NCBI RefSeq assembly: GCF_029504695.1
Contig: NZ_JAQFIN010000001.1
Coordinates: 372,001-436,000 of the forward strand
Length of the DNA stretch: 64,000 bases
DNA from: Parabacteroides sp. PF5-6
Lineage (GTDB): Bacteria > Bacteroidota > Bacteroidia > Bacteroidales > Tannerellaceae
Direction of reading: 5' to 3'
Position 1 is the stretch's first letter. Each line of letters starts with the position of its first letter. Below are positions 28,440 to 37,162 of the stretch, in pieces. The notes under the pieces are model-generated. The model saw nothing but the letters and a program-made list of their open reading frames with translations, had not been told where the DNA came from and did not search any database. Made by a program: the position numbers and the translations under genes.

Positions 28440-28476
28440 AGAAAGTCCTTCAATCGTATCGAGAGAAGGACTTTCG
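28440..28476 (+). terminator. Terminator-like hairpin after the esterase gene
   Basis: An 11-bp perfect stem, GAAAGTCCTTC against GAAGGACTTTC, with an 11-base loop directly after the esterase stop codon. The U-tract is poor, so it may stabilise the 3' end rather than terminate fully. The rest of the gap to 28625 is AT-rich and shows no gene. Confidence 0.5.
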
Positions 28477-28625
28477 AAGAATTCATTAGTGATTCACATT
28501 CTTGCTGACTATCTTATTTCTAACCTTGTCAATGCAAACATAAAGAATTCAATCCTTCTCACTGTTGCTCTTCCGACCAAAGCGAAAAAAATAATGCTGA
28601 AAGCGAAAAAAGCGGGAGGTATATA

Positions 28626-29756
28626 TTAAATATAATTCAGATAATTATCCTTATTGACCACATCAAACGTCGCATTAGGATATGCTTCCTTAAAAACACC
28701 CGGCATATTCGGTTTTTTGTTCCCCCATTTAAATTCCAATGCGGTAAGCGATTCCGAACTTTCTTCAATGAGGTCTATTTCTTGGTGGTCATAAGTTCTC
28801 CAAAAATAGAACTCCTTACCTAAACCTTCATTATAGTTAGCTTTAATGCGTTCGCCGATCAGGTAATTTTCCCATAATGCGCCTACATCCTGTCGAATAG
28901 ACAAAGGATTGAAATTACCAATTATCGCATTTCGTATTCCATTGTCATAGAAATACCATTTACCGGCTTTTGTTACCTCTTTGCGTAAGTTACGTGCATA
29001 GGCTCCGAGACGGTAAACAACAAAAACTTTGGAGAGCAGATCAAGATATTTCTCAACCGTATTTTTACTCATACCAAGTTGTTTGCCAAGTTCATCGTAA
29101 GACACTTCATTGCCAAGTTGAAAAGCTATCAGACGTAACAGATCCTTCATCTTACCGGAATTTTTCAATCCGTCAATAGCTAAAATATCTTTCAGCAGGT
29201 AAGCGCCAACAATATCCCGTAAATAATCAGTCTTGCGCTCGAAGCTATCCAATTTCACAACTTCGGGATAAGAACCATATATCAAACGCGATTCAAGGTT
29301 TTGCCGGGTTCCCAAGGTTGTTTCGGTCGGTGCTATTTCTCTTTGGGAAAAAGGAGTAAGATGAAATTGTGTACTTCGTCCTACCAAAGGCTCTCCAGCT
29401 TTATTCAATAAATCAAAAGAGGACGATCCGCTTGTAATTACGCGTATGCCCTTGATCTCGTCAACAATCAGTTTTAGTTTAGAACCAATATCAGGGATAT
29501 TCTGTGCCTCATCTATTGCCAACAAATCAACACCTTCCAACAGATGCCTGTAATTAGCAATAGACCGTTCTTCCAATAAAGCCAATGTATCATAATCTTC
29601 TCCATTGAGCAGCATTGTTTTTCCTTCAAAACCGTTTATCAACTGGCGTATCAATACGGTTTTCCCGACTCTTCGCGCACCGAAGATAAGAATCGCTTTA
29701 TTCGGTTCTATTCTGGCGGCTATTCTGTCTTGCAATAATCGTTTTATAGGCTCCAT
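28626..29756 (-). CDS. AAA-14 / DUF4143 ATPase
   Basis: A 376-residue P-loop ATPase with Walker A GARRVGKT (residues 26-33), Walker B LLAIDEAQ, a sensor segment VITSGSSSFDLL, a small winged-helix part (SYDELGKQLGMSKNTVEKYLDLL) and a C-terminal DUF4143 nuclease-like fold ending in EIDLIEE and LTALEFKWG. Members are abundant and patchy in Bacteroidetes genomes; the function is not established. The base composition is visibly AT-richer than that of its neighbours, suggesting transfer. It has its own consensus promoter, overlapped by an inverted repeat, so autorepression is plausible. Confidence 0.88.
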   Translation of the reverse strand: MEPIKRLLQDRIAARIEPNKAILIFGARRVGKTVLIRQLINGFEGKTMLLNGEDYDTLALLEERSIANYRHLLEGVDLLAIDEAQNIPDIGSKLKLIVDEIKGIRVITSGSSSFDLLNKAGEPLVGRSTQFHLTPFSQREIAPTETTLGTRQNLESRLIYGSYPEVVKLDSFERKTDYLRDIVGAYLLKDILAIDGLKNSGKMKDLLRLIAFQLGNEVSYDELGKQLGMSKNTVEKYLDLLSKVFVVYRLGAYARNLRKEVTKAGKWYFYDNGIRNAIIGNFNPLSIRQDVGALWENYLIGERIKANYNEGLGKEFYFWRTYDHQEIDLIEESSESLTALEFKWGNKKPNMPGVFKEAYPNATFDVVNKDNYLNYI

Positions 29757-29775
29757 GAGATTTCTTCTTAAGTTT

Positions 29776-29806
29776 CAAATATAATATTTTCAAGTGAATT
29801 GACAAA
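29776..29806 (-). promoter_or_regulatory. Promoter of the DUF4143 ATPase gene (TTTG-N19-TATATTTG)
   Basis: On the minus strand, TTTG at 29803-29806 is followed by TATATTTG at 29776-29783 with a 19-bp spacer, a full match to the Bacteroides consensus. Confidence 0.8.
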
Positions 29807-29829
29807 TTTAATGATAAAATTGTCAATTC
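29796..29829. promoter_or_regulatory. Inverted repeat GAATTGACAA-N14-TTGTCAATTC over the -33 box
   Basis: Two perfect 10-bp arms are separated by 14 bp. The left arm covers the -33 element of the ATPase promoter, a typical repressor site. The spacing puts the arms 24 bp apart, about two helical turns. Confidence 0.6.
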
Positions 29830-29919
29830 ATTGACTATTTTTTCATCTCGATCATTTAGCCAAATCACACTTTGCTTTAGCCGAAAATAGTGTATTCCGG
29901 CTGATTTACAAACTTTTTA

Positions 29920-30981
29920 CTAAGCGTCTCCTTTGTCAATATACAGTGTCTGGGTTGGGAATGCAAAGTTCAGACCGGCCTGGTTGAAGGCTTTCAGGAC
30001 CTCCATATAGACGTCGGAGGTGACTTTCTGGTTGTTGCCTTTCTTTTCGATAAAGAAGGTGAAGGTGATGACCAGGGCGGAGTCGGCAAATTCCGTGAAG
30101 TTGGCGAGGACCTCTTTCGAAGAGGCGTTCTCTACCTTTGCCGGGATGGCGCGCAGGAGCTCCAGGGCTTGTTGCATTTGCTCCGGTGTGGTGTCGTAGG
30201 TGAGTCCCAGTTTGGTGACTACCCGACGCATCGGCTCGGCGGAGATATTGACAATCGAAGCGTCCATGATCTTGTAATTGGGGAAGGTGATGATACGCTT
30301 GTCGTAATTGCGCATCTTGGTGCTGCGGATGCCCACGTCGATAATCGTACCTTCGTGGCTGTCGATTCGCACGGTATCCCCGATATTAAACGGCCGGTCG
30401 GTCAGGATCGTGAAGGCGCCGAATATGCTTTTCACCGTATCCTGTGCTGCCAATGCAAAGGCGATCCCCCCGATACCCAGGGTCCCCAACAGGGCACTGA
30501 TATTCACACCCACATGACTAAGCGCCGTAATGGCTCCGATGATCCAGACAAGAATCAATACCCCGCGTTTGATGATCGGCATCATCTTGGCCGTTTGTTT
30601 CTTGGCGCGTGAAGAGCTATCGGAAGGATGAGTCCCATATACATCGATCAGGCTGTTCGACAACCGGGCAAAGAACCAGGTCACGTTCAATACCACCAGG
30701 ATCCGGTACGCCCCATTGACGGCGTTGACCAGCTGCTCGGAGAACGCCAACCGGTGGAAAGCGATCCAGATCCCCAATAACATCATGCCGAACAGGATCG
30801 GCGACTCCAAGGAATCATAGATGATATCATCCAGTTTGTTCTCGGTCTTGCGCGTGATCCGGTACAATATTTTCTTATTGAACAGGGAAACGATCTTCGT
30901 GAGCGCGATCGTTCCCAGAATAATGATAACGGAGATGCCCCAGTTCTCAACTGTATTTCCCCAAACGACTTGTTCTAACAT
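29920..30981 (-). CDS. Small-conductance mechanosensitive channel (MscS family)
   Basis: A 353-residue MscS-type channel that opens under membrane tension to release solutes. Several membrane helices fill the first 170 residues. The pore helix and beta domain read LLGTLGIGGIAFALAAQDTVKSIFGAFTILTDRPFNIGDTVRID, followed by GIRSTKMRNYDKRIITFPN. It stands alone; a TAACTTTG -7 box lies about 47 bp upstream. Confidence 0.92.
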   Translation of the reverse strand: MLEQVVWGNTVENWGISVIIILGTIALTKIVSLFNKKILYRITRKTENKLDDIIYDSLESPILFGMMLLGIWIAFHRLAFSEQLVNAVNGAYRILVVLNVTWFFARLSNSLIDVYGTHPSDSSSRAKKQTAKMMPIIKRGVLILVWIIGAITALSHVGVNISALLGTLGIGGIAFALAAQDTVKSIFGAFTILTDRPFNIGDTVRIDSHEGTIIDVGIRSTKMRNYDKRIITFPNYKIMDASIVNISAEPMRRVVTKLGLTYDTTPEQMQQALELLRAIPAKVENASSKEVLANFTEFADSALVITFTFFIEKKGNNQKVTSDVYMEVLKAFNQAGLNFAFPTQTLYIDKGDA

Positions 30982-31050
30982 ATTTATTTAACCGAGAGAC
31001 TTTGTGAATTGTTTTGAAAAACGGGGGCAAAGTTAATACAATTATCGTTC

Positions 31051-32082
31051 TTAGGCTTTCAATTTCTTCAGATAAGCATCACTGAAATCCACTTTGAGCT
31101 CCACCCAGAGTGGCAGGTGGTCGGACATCTGGAACGTGCGCCATTTCGAAAGGAAATACTTCTTAATCTCTTCTTCAGTCTTACCTTCGGTATATTTCGG
31201 ATCGAAGTATTTCTGGTAAGCTTTCACATCCTCCGGCGTATAGACGGACTCGGTGAAATTGAAAGCGCCCGCTTTCTGCTCCTTTTCCGAGAAGACGGTC
31301 ATGTTCTTTTCCAGTTTGAGGTTGAAAGCGATCTGATCGTAATGCTTCGTACGGCCCAGGTCGCTGGGATGTTCCTTGATGCAGTCGGGGATGGAGAAGC
31401 CGTTGCGCTCGAGCGCGAGCATGGTCTGGTCGCCGCATTTGGGGATGTTGAAGTCGCCCAACAGGATATAACTCGTATCTTCCTTTTTCCCTCTTTGGGT
31501 CAGGAATTTAGCAATCGCTTCGATCTCTGCCACCCGCCGGGGATCGACGCCGGAAGATTTACCGTAATAGATATGCACAGTGGCCAGATGGAATTTGAAC
31601 CAGCCGGCCTGGAACGCCACGCAAAACGGGGTTCGGGCAAATTGCAACTCTCCCTGTATCAGTTTGTTGGGTGGCAAGACAATCTCACCGGCCACCTTGC
31701 GGAAGAAGATCTTATTCGTATCATACACAAACGCCGTACGCTCCCCGCCACCGGCAGTGCCATCGGTGCTGTCGGTCACGATATAATCCCAGTTGTGTCC
31801 CAACAGATGCATCACCGCTTCCAGCCCTTTGAGGTTGGCCGATACTTCCTGTATGGCCACCAGATTGAAGCGGCTAATGATCTCCGCAATGTAATACAAG
31901 CTTTCGAGACTTCGGTTATCGCCAAACTCCCGGATGTTCCAAGTCGCCAACAAAAGCGTTTCCGTCGCCGTCTTCTGCGGGATCTCCCGGTCCAACTGCC
32001 GCCGCAACACGAGTAACTTCTCAATCACACGATTCCGCTCTTCGCAATCCGTGATTTTCTTGATGGGGTGGTAATAAGGCAT
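31051..32082 (-). CDS. Endonuclease/exonuclease/phosphatase-fold protein
   Basis: A 343-residue protein with the metal-dependent phosphodiesterase motifs in order: LATWNIREFG, LVAIQEVS (Glu metal ligand), LATVHIYYG, ILLGDFNIPKCG (Asp and Asn) and QMSDHLPLWVEL (Asp-His). No signal peptide is seen, so it is probably cytoplasmic. An N-terminal helical stretch of 45 residues precedes the fold. The substrate (DNA, phospholipid or sugar phosphate) cannot be told from sequence. Confidence 0.85.
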   Translation of the reverse strand: MPYYHPIKKITDCEERNRVIEKLLVLRRQLDREIPQKTATETLLLATWNIREFGDNRSLESLYYIAEIISRFNLVAIQEVSANLKGLEAVMHLLGHNWDYIVTDSTDGTAGGGERTAFVYDTNKIFFRKVAGEIVLPPNKLIQGELQFARTPFCVAFQAGWFKFHLATVHIYYGKSSGVDPRRVAEIEAIAKFLTQRGKKEDTSYILLGDFNIPKCGDQTMLALERNGFSIPDCIKEHPSDLGRTKHYDQIAFNLKLEKNMTVFSEKEQKAGAFNFTESVYTPEDVKAYQKYFDPKYTEGKTEEEIKKYFLSKWRTFQMSDHLPLWVELKVDFSDAYLKKLKA

Positions 32083-32222
32083 GTTCTTTGGGTATTAGGG
32101 TTTGTAATCCGGGTAAATGTAGTGAAAATCAAATAGAAAACCATCGATCTCAATCTCTTTTTCGTAATATGTTCAAGAATATCTTTTCATTTTTCTTCGG
32201 GGAAATAAAATTGCTGATATTT

Positions 32223-32318
32223 GTCGACACTTGTGCCGATAATTGTCGACACTTGTGCCGATAGCTATCAGCACTTGTGCCGATAATTATCAGCACTTGT
32301 GCCGATAACTATCAGCAC
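32223..32318. repeat. 22-bp-period array B2 (same palindrome as B1)
   Basis: Four full copies and one half copy of the palindrome GTGCCGATAnnTATCAGCAC repeat at an exact 22-bp step with TT linkers. In two of the sites the right half is GTCGACAC. It lies 45 bp upstream of the HU-fold gene, in the divergent gap with the nuclease-fold gene. Confidence 0.93.
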
Positions 32319-32363
32319 ATTTCAACTCCGGCAATGTTGCACATTATTATAAGGTAAAAAACT

Positions 32364-32957
32364 ATGAAAGTAAACGTAGGTATTTATGAAACTCCCCAGC
32401 CTTCTACTTCTGGGGATACAGCGAAGAAATTTCATGCGAGGGTACAGTCTAAAGGCGTTCGTCGACTGAGCGAAATCTGTGATACATTGTATGAAAAAGG
32501 GATTAACTCGGCACAGATCAAAGCGGTGTTGGATGGCATTGCCCTGTTTGTCGCCCGGTCGTTGCGCGATGGGTATACGGTAGAGATGGAAGAGATTGGC
32601 ATTTTATCGTTGTCGGTTGGCACGCAGATGAAAAAGGATGAAGCGGAAAACCCAATGGTCGAAGTGCGTATCAACGGCGTGAATTTCCGCAGTAGCCCGA
32701 CCCTGCGCAAACGCTTGCGTGCGGCCGAGATCCATGTGGATGATGAACGTTTAAAAAAGAAAACGACTTCATTGGACAAGCGAAAAACGATCCTGAATAC
32801 TTATTTGGAGCGGGAACCCTTTATCCATGTCCTGGGCTATTCCAAACTTATGGCCTGTTCACGTTACCAGGCAAAAAAAGACCTGGAAACCCTCTTGGAA
32901 GAAGGATTCCTAAAAACCTCCGGCAAACGAAACCGGAGGGTTTATCTATTGGCTTGA
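32364..32957 (+). CDS. HU-fold DNA-binding protein with an extra C-terminal domain
   Basis: A 197-residue protein. Residues 1-125 match the Bacteroidetes HU-like family (KFHARVQSKGVRRLSEICDTLYEKGINSAQIKAVLDGIALFVARSLRDGYTVEMEEIG, then the beta-arm region VEVRINGVNFR). Residues 135-197 look like a small winged helix (FIHVLGYSKLMACSRYQAKKDLETLLEEGFLKTSGKRNRRVYLL). HU proteins bend DNA; the extra domain may add sequence preference. The gene sits directly downstream of array B2. Confidence 0.85.
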   Translation: MKVNVGIYETPQPSTSGDTAKKFHARVQSKGVRRLSEICDTLYEKGINSAQIKAVLDGIALFVARSLRDGYTVEMEEIGILSLSVGTQMKKDEAENPMVEVRINGVNFRSSPTLRKRLRAAEIHVDDERLKKKTTSLDKRKTILNTYLEREPFIHVLGYSKLMACSRYQAKKDLETLLEEGFLKTSGKRNRRVYLLA

Positions 32958-32978
32958 TTCATTGGTGATACCGTTTTA

Positions 32979-34871
32979 TTACTCCAAATAGCAATATCCA
33001 TACAAGCCGGAGCGGTAGTTGGAGAGGAATTCTTTGCCCTCTTCGACGGTGATCTTGCCGGCTTTGACGGAGGAGGTGACCCAGGTTTCGAGCGTGCGAA
33101 CCATCTTCTTGGGGTTGTATTGCACGTAGTCGAGGACTTCGGCTACGGTCTCGCCGTCGATGATCTGGTCGATGGAGTATGCTTTCTCATCCACACTGAC
33201 ATGCACGGCGTTGGTGTCGCCAAACAGGTTGTGCAAATCGCCCAGGATCTCCTGATAGGCTCCGACAAGGAAGACACCGATATAATAGGAGTCTTTCGAT
33301 TTGAACGGGTGCACGGGCAGGTAATAGGAATAGTTCTTGGTCGAGATGAAGTTGACGATCTTTCCGTCGGAGTCGCAAGTCACATCCTGCAAGGTAGCCG
33401 TACGCGAGGGACGTTCGTCCAACCGGTGTATCGGCATGATCGGGAATACCTGGTCGATTGCCCAGGAGTCGGGTAGCGACTGGAACAGGGAGAAGTTACA
33501 GAAATATTTGTCGGGCAGTATCTTTGCCAACTGACGTAGTTCTTCCGGCGCGTGACGCATCTGACTGGCGATGGCATGCACTTCGCGGGCGATAGTCCAG
33601 TAGAGCCGTTCGATCTGTCCGCGTGTACGCAGATCGAGCATGCCCAATCCGAAACGGTCGAGGCCTTCTTCGCGGATCTGTTGGGCATCGTGCCAGGATT
33701 CCAATACGCGCAACTGGTCGAGGCCTTGCATGATCTCGTAGAGTTCGCGCACCAGCTCATGATCTTCTTCGGTCACCGTATCGTCCGGGTTCCATTCCGG
33801 CAGGGTGGTGGTTTCCAACACTTCGAAGATCAATACGGAGTGATGGGCCGTCAGTGAGCGTCCCGACTCGGTAATGATATTCGGATGAGGGATATTGTTC
33901 TTGTCGCTGGCATCGACCATCGTGGCGATCGAGTCGTTCACATACTCCTGAATGGTATAGTTGATGCTGCTTTCACTGTTCGACGAATGCGTGCCGTCGT
34001 AATCCACGCCCAGACCGCCACCGATATCGACGAACTCAATATTGAATCCCATCGTGCGCAGTTGCACATAGAATTGCGAAGCTTCGCGCAGGGCGTTCTT
34101 GATGCGGCGTATCTTGGTCACCTGGCTGCCGATATGGAAATGGATCAGGCGCAGGCAGTCTTCCATCTTATTCTTTTCAATAAACTCAAGCGCTTCGAGC
34201 AGTTCGCTGGAGTTCAGGCCGAACTTACTGCCGTCGCCTCCCGAATCTTCCCACTTGCCACTGCCGGAGCTCGACAGTTTGATGCGGATACCGATATTGG
34301 GACGGATATTCAATTGCTTGGCGATCTTGGTGATCAGCTTGAGCTCGTTCAGTTTCTCTACGACAAGGAAGATGCGTTTGCCCATCTTCTGTGCCAAGAG
34401 GGCCAGTTCGATATAGCTTTCGTCTTTGTAGCCGTTGCAGATGATCAACGACTCGGAGTCGGGATACATCGCGATCACGGCATGCAGTTCCGGTTTCGAT
34501 CCGGCTTCCAGTCCGATATTGAATTTCTTGCCGTGGCTGATGATCTCTTCGACAACCGGCTTCATCTGGTTCACCTTGATGGGATAGATGATAAAGTTCT
34601 CCGCCTGGTAGTTGTATTCTTCGGCAGCGATCTTGAAGCATTTGGAGATCTGCTCGATCCGGTTGTCCAGGATATCCGGGAAACGAATCAACATAGGCGT
34701 AGAGATGTCCTTGATCTGTAGTTCATCGATCAATTCTTTCAGGTCGACACTCGCATAACCTTTTTTAGGAGTTACTACTACATTACCCTTCTCATTTACG
34801 GAGAAGTAATTGATACCCCAGCCTGCCACGTTGTACAGCTCTTCGGAGTCTTCAATACGCCACTTTCTCAT
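32979..34871 (-). CDS. speA: Biosynthetic arginine decarboxylase
   Basis: Converts arginine to agmatine, the first step of polyamine synthesis. This is the fold III PLP enzyme of 630 residues. The PLP lysine is in IIYPIKVNQMKPVVEEI, the HIGSQVTKIR and FVDIGGGLGVDYDG segments follow, and ESGRSLTAHH and the C-terminal helical part complete it. It stands alone, ending 21 bp from the convergent HU-fold gene. A TATTTTTG -7 box lies at 34912-34919. Confidence 0.96.
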   Translation of the reverse strand: MRKWRIEDSEELYNVAGWGINYFSVNEKGNVVVTPKKGYASVDLKELIDELQIKDISTPMLIRFPDILDNRIEQISKCFKIAAEEYNYQAENFIIYPIKVNQMKPVVEEIISHGKKFNIGLEAGSKPELHAVIAMYPDSESLIICNGYKDESYIELALLAQKMGKRIFLVVEKLNELKLITKIAKQLNIRPNIGIRIKLSSSGSGKWEDSGGDGSKFGLNSSELLEALEFIEKNKMEDCLRLIHFHIGSQVTKIRRIKNALREASQFYVQLRTMGFNIEFVDIGGGLGVDYDGTHSSNSESSINYTIQEYVNDSIATMVDASDKNNIPHPNIITESGRSLTAHHSVLIFEVLETTTLPEWNPDDTVTEEDHELVRELYEIMQGLDQLRVLESWHDAQQIREEGLDRFGLGMLDLRTRGQIERLYWTIAREVHAIASQMRHAPEELRQLAKILPDKYFCNFSLFQSLPDSWAIDQVFPIMPIHRLDERPSRTATLQDVTCDSDGKIVNFISTKNYSYYLPVHPFKSKDSYYIGVFLVGAYQEILGDLHNLFGDTNAVHVSVDEKAYSIDQIIDGETVAEVLDYVQYNPKKMVRTLETWVTSSVKAGKITVEEGKEFLSNYRSGLYGYCYLE

Positions 34872-35018
34872 TTCCGATACTTGTCCTTTACTTGTTTATA
34901 ATATAAAGGCACAAAAATAGCAATAAAACAATAAGAGGAGGCGCGTTCGGGCAAACTTTTGGTGTTTTTGGCGGAAAAGAATATCTTTACATTTCTTATA
35001 GCTTACAAAGAAAACACC

Positions 35019-35522
35019 ATGAAGATACGAAAAGCCCGTTTAGAAGACCTGGATATCATAATGGAAGCCTACCGTTATGCCCGCGAATTCATGCAAAAGA
35101 CCGGTAATGCCAATCAATGGATCGACGGTTATCCCGCGCGCGAACTGATCGTAAAAGATATTACGGACAGAAATTGTTATGTCTGTGTGGATCCGGTGTT
35201 CGGCATTGCCGGTGTGTTTTATTTCCGGATCGGAGAAGATCGCACCTATGCCCGGATCGAAGAAGGACATTGGCTGAATGAAGCACCTTATGGGGTGGTG
35301 CACCGCATCGCTACAAACGGGAAAGTGCGGGGCGTAGCCGATCATTGCCTGCGTTGGTGCTTCCGTCAGTGCGGAAATATGCGGATCGATACCCACCGAG
35401 ACAACCGGGTGATGCAACATATCCTGGAGAAGAACGGGTATACCGCCTGCGGCATTATCTATACGGATAATGGCACGGAAAGAATAGCGTTTCAGAAAAT
35501 GAATAATCAAGAACATAAGTAA
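35019..35522 (+). CDS. GNAT family N-acetyltransferase
   Basis: A 167-residue acetyltransferase. It starts MKIRKARLEDLDIIMEAYRYAREFM, has the acetyl-CoA-binding loop around RIATNGKVRGVADHCLRWCF and ends in the typical IDTHRDNRVMQHILEKNGYTACG motif. The substrate is unknown. The start is set at the ATG giving the standard N-terminus, although the frame is open further upstream. The next gene begins 1 bp after its stop, so the two form an operon. Confidence 0.88.
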   Translation: MKIRKARLEDLDIIMEAYRYAREFMQKTGNANQWIDGYPARELIVKDITDRNCYVCVDPVFGIAGVFYFRIGEDRTYARIEEGHWLNEAPYGVVHRIATNGKVRGVADHCLRWCFRQCGNMRIDTHRDNRVMQHILEKNGYTACGIIYTDNGTERIAFQKMNNQEHK

Positions 35523-35523
35523 A

Positions 35524-36147
35524 ATGAAAGTATTATTAGTAAACGGAAGTCCGCATGCGAAAGGATGCACTTTCACGGCTTTGAGCGAAGTGGCTTCGGC
35601 ATTGGAAAAGAATGGTGTGGAAACTGAAATCTTTCAGTTGGGACTCAAACCGATTGCCGGTTGCCGCGGATGCGGGCATTGTGCGCAGACGGGTAAATGT
35701 GTTATCGATACGGATGTGGTCAATCCGTTTATTGCGCAGATCGATCAGTACGATGGTTTTGTTTTCGGCTCGCCGGTGCATTACGCCTCCGGATCGGGAG
35801 CGATCACTTCGTTTATGGACCGGGCGTTCTTTGCCGCAGGAGGAAAGATGGCGTATAAACCCGGAGCGGTGGTGGTCAGTTGTCGGCGTGCCGGTTCAAC
35901 GGCAGCTCTGGATCAGTTGATGAAATACATGACCCTGAGCCAGATGCCGGTGGTCACTTCGCAGTATTGGAATATGGTGCATGGCGCCGAAGCCGGTGAA
36001 GTTCTTCAAGACGTCGAAGGGGTGCAGACCATGCGTGTCTTGGGGCGCAATATGGCCTGGCTGCTTCGTTGCATTGAAGCGGGAAAAGCTGCCGGAATCG
36101 CGTTCCCCGAGAAAGAAGAACGGGCGTGGACTAATTTTATACGGTAA
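35524..36147 (+). CDS. NADPH-dependent FMN reductase / flavodoxin-like protein
   Basis: A 207-residue flavodoxin-fold protein: FMN phosphate loop GSPHAKGCTFTAL, a Cys cluster CRGCGHCAQTGKC near residues 47-60 as in iron-sulfur flavoproteins, and VFGSPVHYASGSGAITSFMDRAFF. It probably transfers electrons from NAD(P)H; the partner is not evident. It is co-transcribed with the GNAT gene. Its stop codon abuts the stop of the convergent cation transporter gene with no spacer. Confidence 0.87.
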   Translation: MKVLLVNGSPHAKGCTFTALSEVASALEKNGVETEIFQLGLKPIAGCRGCGHCAQTGKCVIDTDVVNPFIAQIDQYDGFVFGSPVHYASGSGAITSFMDRAFFAAGGKMAYKPGAVVVSCRRAGSTAALDQLMKYMTLSQMPVVTSQYWNMVHGAEAGEVLQDVEGVQTMRVLGRNMAWLLRCIEAGKAAGIAFPEKEERAWTNFIR

Positions 36148-37071
36148 TCAATCTTCTTTGCATATCCCGAACTGTTCGGCCTCGTGGCATTTGCCTTCGG
36201 GTTCGATATGCACGACTATATCGTAGACATTCTCCACTGACTCTTTGATGCTTCTCTCCACGGCATGCGCAATATCATGGGCTTCGTACAAGCTGATCTT
36301 ACCGTCGGCTTCGACATCCAGGTCGATCATATACATGCCGCCGATCTGTCGAGAACGTACCCGGTGCGGATTATGGGCGCCGGGCACCCGTTCGACCGCG
36401 TCGAAGATCTTCTCGTAAACGGATTCGTCTTTTACGCCGTCCATCAGTTCTACGTTGGACTCCATAAAGATAGTGATGGAGGTCTTGATGATAAAGCCGC
36501 TGATAACTAATCCGGTGATCGTGTCCAGGATCGGCAGGTGAAGGATAAAGGTAAAGAACAAGCCGACAAGTACACTGACCGAGATCAATACATCATTCTG
36601 CATATTCTTCGCGTTGGCAATCAACATCGAACTGTTGATCTTCTTTCCCTGTTTGATCTGATACCAAGCCAGCGCCCATTTGCCGAGGATCGAGAATACG
36701 GTGACATACAACGCCAACATACCCGGTAACGCCCGGGGCTCGGACGAGAAGATCCGTTCGATAGAGGATACAAGCATCTGCACACCGGCATAAAAGATCA
36801 CCAGGGAAAGGATTTTGGTGGCTATACTTTCGGCTTTCTCATAACCGAAAACATATTTACGGCTGGGCGGTTTGCTTACGATCCGGGCAGTAAAGATCAT
36901 CACGACGGAGATAAATACATCCGTAGCCGAATCGATACCGTCGCCGAGAACGGCCAAGCTACCGGCGGTCAGTCCGATGATAATTTTGGCGATAGAAAGT
37001 ACACCGTTTCCTATGGTGCTGATCCATGAAGTGCGGATCAGTATTTTTTTTCTTGTGTCGGAAGGTTCCAT
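36148..37071 (-). CDS. Cation diffusion facilitator family transporter
   Basis: A 307-residue CDF-type metal exporter with about six membrane helices. The metal site in helix 2 reads LGDGIDSATDVFISV and the second site lies near LDTITGLVISG. The C-terminal cytoplasmic domain (VHIEPEGK) follows. Substrates in this family are Zn, Fe, Mn or Co; the sequence does not decide. A CAAAGGTA (-7 box TACCTTTG) lies 26 bp upstream. Confidence 0.9.
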   Translation of the reverse strand: MEPSDTRKKILIRTSWISTIGNGVLSIAKIIIGLTAGSLAVLGDGIDSATDVFISVVMIFTARIVSKPPSRKYVFGYEKAESIATKILSLVIFYAGVQMLVSSIERIFSSEPRALPGMLALYVTVFSILGKWALAWYQIKQGKKINSSMLIANAKNMQNDVLISVSVLVGLFFTFILHLPILDTITGLVISGFIIKTSITIFMESNVELMDGVKDESVYEKIFDAVERVPGAHNPHRVRSRQIGGMYMIDLDVEADGKISLYEAHDIAHAVERSIKESVENVYDIVVHIEPEGKCHEAEQFGICKED

Positions 37072-37127
37072 TTGGACTAAATCTATTAAAGGAAAGCAAA
37101 GGTAATACTATTTCGAACAATAATTAA

Positions 37128-37158
37128 CTTGCATTGTGAAAACTAGCTTTTATCTTTG
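37128..37158 (+). promoter_or_regulatory. Promoter of the DUF3108 gene (CTTG-N19-TATCTTTG)
   Basis: TATCTTTG at 37151-37158, with CTTG 19 bp upstream. The ATG at 37163 follows 4 bp after the -7 box, so the transcript may start at or beside the start codon. Confidence 0.65.
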
Positions 37159-37162
37159 CGAA

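Noticed and set aside
27587-28486. 299-codon minus-strand frame opposite the esterase gene
   Set aside because: Antisense shadow of a gene with a complete catalytic triad pattern and signal peptide.
28402-28629. 75-codon plus-strand frame after the esterase gene
   Set aside because: Its first half overlaps the esterase gene in another frame and its second half is AT-rich gap sequence with a hairpin; no protein features.
29796-29829. Attachment site or transposon end
   Set aside because: Only one short inverted repeat is present, no integrase or transposase gene is near, and it overlaps a promoter, so an operator fits better.
32926-32948. Terminator CCTCCGG...CCGGAGG at the end of the HU-fold gene
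   Set aside because: The hairpin is within the last codons and is followed by only a weak T-rich stretch; not strong enough to list.
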